Shown here piece by piece: positions 57,078 through 64,000 of a DNA stretch of 64,000 bases. The stretch covers positions 4,340,001 through 4,404,000 of the forward strand of contig JAGYVD010000003.1 in the NCBI GenBank assembly GCA_021209875.1, in the 5' to 3' direction. Origin of the DNA: Rosellinia necatrix (lineage: Eukaryota; Ascomycota; Sordariomycetes; Xylariales; Xylariaceae). The number at the start of each line of letters is the position of its first letter. The stretch's first letter is position 1. Below the pieces are notes generated by a model, which was not told where the DNA came from, did no database searches, and was given only the letters and a program-made list of their open reading frames with translations. Position numbers and translations under genes: made by a program.

Positions 57078-58478
57078 CTATCGCCCTCCGGCGGCGTTAG
57101 AGACAAATTCAGATATAGCCTCGAAATAACCGTCCTCTAGGACACTAGAGTTATGGTCACCGGTGGGCAGAGTCTTCCAGATTTTTGTTGGGGCAGTGGT
57201 GACTTCGTATAACCTTCGCATATGAGACGGGCTATATACCGGAAGATTGATTAGTATAAATTGAATTTAGTCCCAGGATTAGGGACGTGTCTAAAAAGCG
57301 AGGGTATAGATCGATAATTCAGGAAACAAAAGTATAATCCGTGTTCCCATAGGAACTCAGGTTTTGTGGATGGTTGTTTTTAGTCATCATGAGAGCATGC
57401 GGGCTAGATATCTTGTTGGATAGCGTAGGGGTGGTCAACTTACGGAACAATCTCGTCTTGCAGCCCACTCAAGAATAAGATTGGCACTTCGGTGATGGTT
57501 GGTAGTATGGACTCGCTGGGCCATACTTGATGACATAGCATGGTTAAATATTTGGCTGGTGGAATAACCGACGGTATTAACGCCCGCATTGAGGTAAAGG
57601 TGTTTTCTAGGATGAGCCCAACGAGGGCGCTTTCGTGCTGGTTCTTCGCGACGAGCTTGATGCTGACGGCTCCTCCCAAACTCTGCCCATACACTATGAG
57701 CTTGTGACTCCTTGTCTCCGCTCGACTCCGCAGATAGTCGAGCGCGGTCTGGGCATCTAGTGTAATGCCCTTCTCGTCTGGCTCGCCTGTGGACAGGCCA
57801 TAGCCTCGATACTCGAGCATGAACACATTACAGCCGATGGTGTTGATCAGCATACGGGCAATTGGTAAGCGATGGCCGATATTACCCGCATTGCCGTGGA
57901 ACATCAACACGGTACAATTGGTAAAACGACCGCGTTTCGGCCCACGGATATAGAAGGCGGACAACTTCTCGCCATCGTTCGTCGGTATCACGAGCTCCTC
58001 GAAGTCCTTCAGGCCGAATTGCGAGGGTCGAGGCACTTCAGTTCGAGCATTCGCGGGAATATTGGCGGGATAAATCAAAGCCCTGATAGCAGCAGGATTG
58101 GTCAGCGAACCATACATCACCAGGTGTCACGCGCCGGCGGCGTGGATAAGGCAGAGCCAGACCGGCACACTACTCACTTCTGCTTGAAGTACAGGAGGGA
58201 TGTCAAGACAGCGGCAATGCCCTGGGCGACCTCAGTTAGCTCGGCGGCGGCACGGCGACGGCTTGCAATAGCGGACTGGGCGCGATGGTAGGCTCGAGTC
58301 AAAGACGAATTCTGGGAGGAGACTGAGGTAGAGGTTGTTGACCGGAAGGACAATGACCGTAGAGGCATACCGAAGTCGCCAACGCCGGTAGGCGCACGTA
58401 GCCGGCGACGGTGCTGAGCAGCGAAACGGACTGCTGCAGATAGGTTGGATGTGACATTGAGGCTCCCGGGGGAGACAT
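57078..58478 (-). CDS. bem46: BEM46/ABHD13-family alpha/beta hydrolase
   Basis: Four exons: 58478-58371, 58221-58178, 58082-57444, 57231-57078, 314 aa. Exons 1-2 join to give an N-terminal membrane anchor reading RLPALATSGIAAVLTSLLYF; this fixes the 149-bp first intron (GTATGC, branch GAGCTAACTG, acceptor GCCCAG). The last intron is 212 bp. Catalytic features: HGNAGN loop at 113-118, nucleophile Ser185 in YGQSLGG, acid Asp260 in LSGLQDE, His290 in TGDHNS. Two start codons are in frame (58478 and 58457); I use the first. BEM46 proteins are conserved ER or plasma-membrane-associated serine hydrolases; in Neurospora the homologue affects ascospore germination, but the substrate is unknown. Confidence 0.92.
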
Positions 58479-58781
58479 ATCGATGTAGACGGGGTCTCGT
58501 CTGGGTAGGGGGCCCAAACAGAGAGGCAAGGCAAGACACGACGGAGACGGACGGGGGGCAACGGAGAAGCCTAGCCAATCTATACGTCCGGCCTCATAGA
58601 CATACACCGTGTACACATACACGTATACATACACTACAAACAACACGCACTAAGCACCGGGCAGGGAGTAGGTATATACTGTAGGGTAAGGTAGGTAGGT
58701 AGCTAGGTGTACACTATGTGTGGTTGGCAGGTGTTGGTGTGGGCGTGGGTGTATGTGCGTGTGTGCGTGTATGCGCGTGTT

Positions 58782-58784
<3 letters not shown>

Positions 58785-58816
<32 letters not shown>
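58785..58816. repeat. (GT)16 microsatellite
   Basis: Uninterrupted GT repeat flanked by imperfect GT-rich sequence from about 58730 to 58840. Confidence 0.95.
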
Positions 58817-58824
<8 letters not shown>

Positions 58825-58849
58825 ATATGTGTGTGTTGGGTCGTTACTG

Positions 58850-58990
58850 TAGGTAAGTAACTACCTACCTACCTATTGTGCAAATCGTCGATTGCCCTGC
58901 TTACACCGTACTTCAGTGCTGTACTGGTACCGTATATACTGCCTACCTACCTAGTGTACTATGCAAGTAGTATTTGGTACCTACCTACCT
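58850..58990. repeat. TACCTA/TAGGTA motif cluster (upstream of BEM46)
   Basis: GTAGGTAAGTAACTACCTACC, CTGCCTACCTACCTAG and GGTACCTACCTACCTGAGG, on the right flank of the GT microsatellite. Confidence 0.8.
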
Positions 58991-61900
58991 GAGGTAGTGT
59001 ATAAGTACCGACTGCATGCCTCGAACCTTGCAAGTCAGCTCTCCCCTAGCCTGACGAATTATCTTTCCGCTGAGGCTGGAAACAAAATCCTTACATCGTG
59101 GACCCTGGGTAGGTTCTGCTCAGGCAATGGAAAAACGACAGGGTTGACGGGAAACAACCCACCTTGGCATTCCGGCTTTGTTCTCTCCCCCCCGGTGCCT
59201 TGACACGTGTACGTGTTCATGCAAGAAAGAGCAATCAATTTGGATTCAATAATGGGGGGGAGGAGTTATCACTGGTGTATCACTGGCTGGTGGGTGTTGC
59301 TTTGGACCGTTTGAAGCCGTCGTCCTTTGGGCCGATTTAGGTTTAAGTTGCTCATAATTCGGCTGTGTTTCGGGACTATCGAAAGATCGAGCAGCTCGAG
59401 ATGGTATAGCCCTGGAGGTCATGTTACAACGGCTATAGCTTTTTGTTGATTACATGGATATGTATATACCGGGCTGGATCTATACTGCATTATGCAATTG
59501 ACGAGATGCCCGGGTGGGGGTCTCGGGGTTCTGTCCTTTAATAAGGATGCACTACCTAACTTAGGCATTTCTTAAAACAGGCCCAAACCCGACATGAAGG
59601 ACCTCGAGAACCTTCTTTGGGCAAAGAGCGACGTGCGCCTTCACGGCGGCATTTCGCTTGCATGTAACCGTCCAGATGTACCATTTAGATGCAGTAGTAG
59701 GTACTATTACTCTTTAGTATGTGGCAATACAACCATCGATACTTACATGGTAGGTACACGTAGTCATAACTATGTACGGTAGCTACACATATTAAAGCCA
59801 ATAGTTGACGTTAATTAGTAGTATATTACACTACACTACAATACACCGGGGCTAGAATCTGCCCTCATTCCGTGAGTGTGATTGAATATTTGCTGCTCTT
59901 ACTGTAGCCCACAGTGGACACCAGAGGCAGTGCTATGTACCTACCGATGGGTGGCTTTGGATGGTTATGTGATCTCAGGTAAGGGGGCCGGGGAATGAAA
60001 ATTGTGGCATTTTGTTTGGGGCCCTTTATGAATGTAGAGCTATTGGAAGTGGGGGCGGATCTCCGGAAAGACAGGAGGTAATCTCTAGAGCTGCAAAGGC
60101 TTCTGCAAAAGAAAGAATACGAATAAATGTATTGAGACCTGCGGAGGTTCACATCGCTTGTTGGCATCGTGAAGGATTTGGGGGGCAGCTACATACATAA
60201 GCGCGACGTGTGTGGATTCGCGATTCCCAGTCCCGTCCGTGCCAAATTAGAAACAGCCGGCACGCCGTTGTGATTGGCGTCTTTCATGCATCGCGTTGCT
60301 TCGTGTGTTTGCCAAGGGCGTGTCTCGATCCGTGTGTCTCTCTTCAAGTCGTGGTGCTGGTTCCTGCGCGGCCGGAGATTGTGATTGCTTAATGCTTCCT
60401 ATCTATTCACCAATGTAGTCAGTAATCTTGTCATCAACCCCTTGATAACTTCGTCTGTTGGCGAATTGGCCTCAGCATTAATGCTAGGAATTGAAGGAAT
60501 TGAAAGGCTGTTGCAGCTGGCCTGATGTGTCCTTTCAGCATGTATCATCCTGGTCAGCCCGTCCTACTGCGTAGTGTCAGCCGAAAAGCACCTCCAGTAA
60601 TGTGCTGCTTGTTGTTTTAGCCCCGCATTCCCAAAGAAGAGGCTGCTTAGGTGCTTTAAATAGGAAACTAAGCGGTGCGGTCCCCATCACTCGACTAATC
60701 GGCTAGCTGAAACTCGTGAAGCAATGCAAGTCGGGGTTCTGACCAGCGAACATCGGACGAGGCATCGACTGAAGTTCAGATGGAGCCCTTAACGTTGGAG
60801 CACATGAATATGGGATGGGGCTGGAGATACAAGACCTAAGAACGGCCTTCCCTGGTTTCCACTCTCGCCACTATGCGGGAAAAGCGTATTCGTAGATAGA
60901 CAGTCAGTCAGTTGATGACATCAAATTAAAGCGGGAGGTCATGTGTGGTTGCTAATCCTCCCACCACTTTGATTAGTATGACCTGACGAGATGATGATCC
61001 GGCCAATCGGAGCACGGCGCCATGGCAATGTTTTGACTTTCTGGGCAGATTCTGGGGTAGGTAGGTTGATTGACGGCTCTAACGTGAATAAGGTCGACCC
61101 GACATATTTGGGGTGATGGGGTTTCGTGTTGTGTTTGAGCTTGAAGGACAAAGCACGAGGAGATATCCCGGCAGGGGGTAAGGGGTGTGATACAGTGATA
61201 CCGCGATATCTGGACCGGCAGGATTGACGAAGCACCAACTTGCCCTGACAACACCTGGCGGAGAGCTAAGAGAGCTACCCACTTAGGCACTAGTCCAGAA
61301 ATGAGTGCACAGAGGGCGGGGTGGGACTTAGATAGGTTAGACATACTATCAAGCTCCCCTCCAACCTCCAATTTCTCACCTTATAGCCACCAGTTATCAA
61401 GAGAGCGAGGGAAAAAACAACAAAAAGCTGTGGCTGCAAACGACAACAAATCACTCCCTATTGGTACCTCCTGTAGGCAATTGCCATACTACTGGAATAT
61501 CCTATACGATATACTCTCCGGCTAGGATGCTGTTACATTGAATTCCTCATTTCCTATTTGCCAATTTTCGTTGTCACAACACTCCTTATCGTTAGGCGCT
61601 TGTGTGTTCTGGTACCCCCATCTCGGCTCAGCCCAAGCACCCAATACATGCTCTCGTTACTATTTACATACCTACACTACTACTACAGTACCTACATCCC
61701 TATTTACATCCTGCCCACGCTGCACAAAACAACCCCGGACCTGAATAGGACCTGAATAGGAAATCAGCCTGCTAAGCCCCTCCACAAGTTTCTAAAAACA
61801 AACTCCTATCCAAAGCGCGAAACGTCACCACCGTTGCAACCCCCCCATCTGTTTGCGACGGGTTTCTCGACGAGGTTCGCATTTCACCTGCCTGCCTATG

Positions 61901-62431
61901 TGACGCGAAGACGCGCACGTAAACACATACACATCCGCTCCCGCTCCCTGTCATTCACTCACTCACTCACTCACTCACACGTACATTCGTACATTCGCAC
62001 ATTCACACATTCGCGCATACCCACATACGCACTACGATTGGTGCTCTTACACTACGGCTTACTCGACCCCCTTCGACTCTGTGCGTCGGCTAGCTATCTA
62101 TCTCCGGCTATCGACTATTACATAGTGGTTGTGATACCCTGCCTTAAGTATAGCCCATTAAAGCCCAACGGAGCCGGGGTATCTTCAGGCATTGAGAGTG
62201 TCCGACTTCTGGACTTCTTGTTTGGGGGTGATATATTGTCGGCGCTGGTCCTCCCACTGTCGTCATCTCGATCCCGGCTGTTCGCTACGCACAAGCACAT
62301 TAAAGGCATTATCGATCGCTTAGGTTAGCCGTAGCTGGTAAAGAAAAAGACCCTCGACGACGCGTACTGAGGGAGTCCCGTCCAATCGGAGCGGCGGCAG
62401 TCGTAAACCATTCAGGCGCTACCCAGCGACA

Positions 62432-64000
62432 ATGGTTTCCTTTTCTTGCGAGGTACGTAAACTTAATAAGCCGAAGATGCCTGACATCACCGCTCTGCTG
62501 CTGCCGTGTGTACCCAACGCCTGGTGTCTGAGTCCTGCCCTCCCTCTGCTCACGGATCACGAGCAATAACAACACGCAACGCCCGTACCATCCCATCCCA
62601 TTCCACAGCACCCCTTCGCAGATCCAAGCAAACCCACTCCTCCCTCCACCACCACCACCACCACCACATTCCTCCCGATCGCTCTTTTATCTATTGATCT
62701 GTGTGATCACTATTGATCTCCATTCGCCAACCCTGGACACTGATCTGCCGTTTCTGGCCCCTTCCCTGCCCCATTCCTCACGCGCTAGCGCTGCTGGGGC
62801 TGCGACCTTACCCCTGGCCCGCCCCGGCCCTCCCTCGCCATCCCGCCCCGTGAAGCAAACCACCTGAACCGCCGTCATCTCCTGACCTATTTCACCCCTC
62901 CACCCCTCCTACCCGACAGACACACCACGTCAACTTCAATTGTATTCGTCTCTTTCGTCCCGCTTGTTTAATTATCTTCGTCTCATTCGCCTGTAAAATC
63001 TAACTGTATTATTCTATTCATTCCTTCACAGGAGTGTGGTGATGTTTTGACCAAGAAGAAACTCGACCCGCATAGAAACCGTTGTCGAGGCGCAACCTTT
63101 ACCTGCATCGACTGCATGGTCCATTTCCCTGGCTTTGAATATCGCGCGCATACGGTACGTCCAATCAAGCCGCAGGCTCCTCTCGCCTCTTAGCCCCCCC
63201 CCCCCCCCCGTGTCGCTCACACACTGGATAGAGCTGTATGACCGAAGACCAAAAGTATCAAGGCGCGCTATATAAACCCAAAAAGCAAAAGCCCAATCAG
63301 ACAGAAACACCCGTCAACCAGGACACCATGGCGCATCGGGCCTATGTCGAAGATGCGACGGAGGAGTACGAAGGATATCAGCAATACCAGGTCGGCGAAT
63401 CAGAAGTAAACGGTGCCAGCGCGTACAATGGGATGCCGCCCCCCGGCTGTTGGTGATGGCGTGGATTTGAATGTCTTCGACTACCAAGTATTGGACATGA
63501 CCCCGAATGTCTCCAAGGTGAATTACCAGCCACAACAAACCCCGATGGGGTTTGAAGGAGGCCGACAGCTTGTACGATTCGACCGCGATGAAGACAACTA
63601 CGTTGATGAAACTGGCTATATGATTGACGATGGCGCCATGGGCCAATACGGACCGGCCTATGAAACACCGGCTCCCAAAGTATACAAAAAGAAGACCAAG
63701 GATGTCGAACGTGAACTTAAAAAGGATAAGAAGCGGAAGCGGTTACACATCGAGACGAGCCCAGCTCTGTTGGAACCTCGTAACGACGAAGTCATGACGG
63801 ACGCACCCCCCGTTTTGCATTCTGGTTTAACGGGCGGACTCAACCGTATGATGCGCCCGTCGCAATTCCCACCCTCTCCGGATTATTCTGGAGGCGATGC
63901 CGGTGAACCTTCGCCAGCGAATTCGATCAAAAAGAAGAAGCCTTCGAAATCGTCCAGGCCTAGACGGGCTGATAGTTTTGGCAGTAACCTCAAGGCTCTT
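62432..64000 (+). CDS. LYAR-type C2HC zinc-finger protein, truncated by window end; apparent frameshift
   Basis: Exons 62432-62452 (seven codons, MVSFSCE), 63032-63154, and 63232 to beyond the window. The first intron is 579 bp, the longest I resolved here. The joined N-terminus has the LYAR zinc-finger pattern: CEECGDVLTKKKLDPHRNRC, then FTCIDCMVHF and EYRAHT, followed by SCMTEDQKYQGALY. Acidic and Lys-rich stretches follow. LYAR proteins are nucleolar and act in ribosome biogenesis and growth control. In the third exon the frame is lost at a run of six C at 63439-63444: the annotated frame stops at 63456, while the following frame continues with a plausible protein (NVFDYQVLDMTPN onward) to the window end. 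One base less in that run would restore the frame, so this is either an assembly error in a homopolymer or a real mutation. Confidence 0.85.
62646..62667. repeat. (CCA)n microsatellite in LYAR-type gene intron 1
   Basis: Short CCA trinucleotide run within the first intron. Confidence 0.85.
63194..63209. repeat. C16 homopolymer in LYAR-type gene intron 2
   Basis: Sixteen consecutive C in the 77-bp second intron, about 230 bases before the apparent frameshift; shows that local homopolymer length may be unreliable. Confidence 0.9.

Larger units (their letters stand above)
58479..62431. other. 4-kb gene-free divergent region, BEM46 / LYAR-type gene
   Basis: No recognisable gene. Left part: TAGGTA clusters at about 58685-58705 and 58850-58990 around a (GT)n microsatellite. 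Middle (59000-61500): nothing I can name. Right part: an (ACTC)n tract at about 61953-61979 inside an open frame at 61834-62328 that is Ser/His/Thr low-complexity and probably part of the 5' region of the next gene. Confidence 0.45.

Noticed and set aside
58222..58370. BEM46 start at 58368 (MPLRSLSF)
   Set aside because: This is intron 1. Splicing it out gives the family's N-terminal membrane anchor, with a CTAAC branch site before the acceptor.
61834..62328. 164-codon frame on the plus strand
   Set aside because: Ser/His/Thr low complexity driven by an (ACTC)n microsatellite, immediately upstream of the LYAR-type start; more likely 5' UTR.
1..64000. tRNA, rRNA, riboswitch or transposase genes
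   Set aside because: Scanning by eye for GTTCRA T-loop boxes with pairing arms and for transposase or reverse-transcriptase motifs gave no convincing hit; tRNAscan-SE and Infernal would settle this.

Overview
The window looks like nuclear DNA of a filamentous ascomycete (Pezizomycotina; Sordariomycetes is my guess, not shown). Reasons: introns of mostly 55-110 bp with GTRNGT donors, CTAAC-like branch sites and YAG acceptors; single-copy eukaryotic housekeeping genes; and fungal-specific families (WSC-glyoxal oxidase, NACHT protein with a SesB-type hydrolase, HET domain, HAP3, fungal bZIP). No bacterial or viral genes, rRNA or tRNA were recognised.

Layout. 1-2338 is gene-poor. 2339-5032 (+) is a secreted three-WSC glyoxal oxidase-like enzyme. 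6379-11277 (-) is the most interesting locus: a two-exon fungal NLR-type protein of about 1602 aa with an N-terminal alpha/beta hydrolase whose nucleophile position is Cys, a NACHT NTPase and two arrays of nearly identical HEAT repeats (96-bp and 99-bp units). 12323-12895 (-) is a small dual-specificity phosphatase. 14682-21422 is a compact housekeeping block arranged as divergent or convergent pairs: TGS1 (-), GRASP/Grh1 (+), OST2 (-), TMEM14 (+), CMC2 (-), prefoldin 2 (+). A 4.5-kb gene-free stretch precedes HAP3/NF-YB (25941, +), then RRN3 (28332, +). 31347-33596 (+) is a HET-domain gene broken by three in-frame stops. 34286-36186 (+) is a bZIP factor. DOP1 (36668-42592, -) and MON1 (43733-45565, +) form a divergent trafficking pair. 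46473-49669 (-) is a large disordered protein of unknown function, 52240-53889 (+) an ER protein disulfide isomerase, 54561-55455 (+) a small likely mitochondrial membrane protein, 57078-58478 (-) a BEM46-type hydrolase, and from 62432 (+) to the window end an LYAR-type zinc-finger gene carrying an apparent one-base frameshift.

How it fits together. Most genes are unlinked core functions: cap hypermethylation (TGS1), Golgi/ER structure and N-glycosylation (GRASP, OST2, PDI), mitochondrial biogenesis (CMC2, the 119-aa protein), chaperoning (PFD2), Pol I and CCAAT transcription (RRN3, HAP3), and endosome/vacuole traffic (DOP1, MON1). Accessory content is limited to the NLR, the decayed HET gene, the WSC oxidase and the bZIP. 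Almost every gene-free stretch carries clusters of a TAGGTA/TACCTA motif, often palindromic, which I did not see inside coding exons.

Exon borders were placed by reading splice signals and protein continuity by eye; no alignment or transcript data were available.
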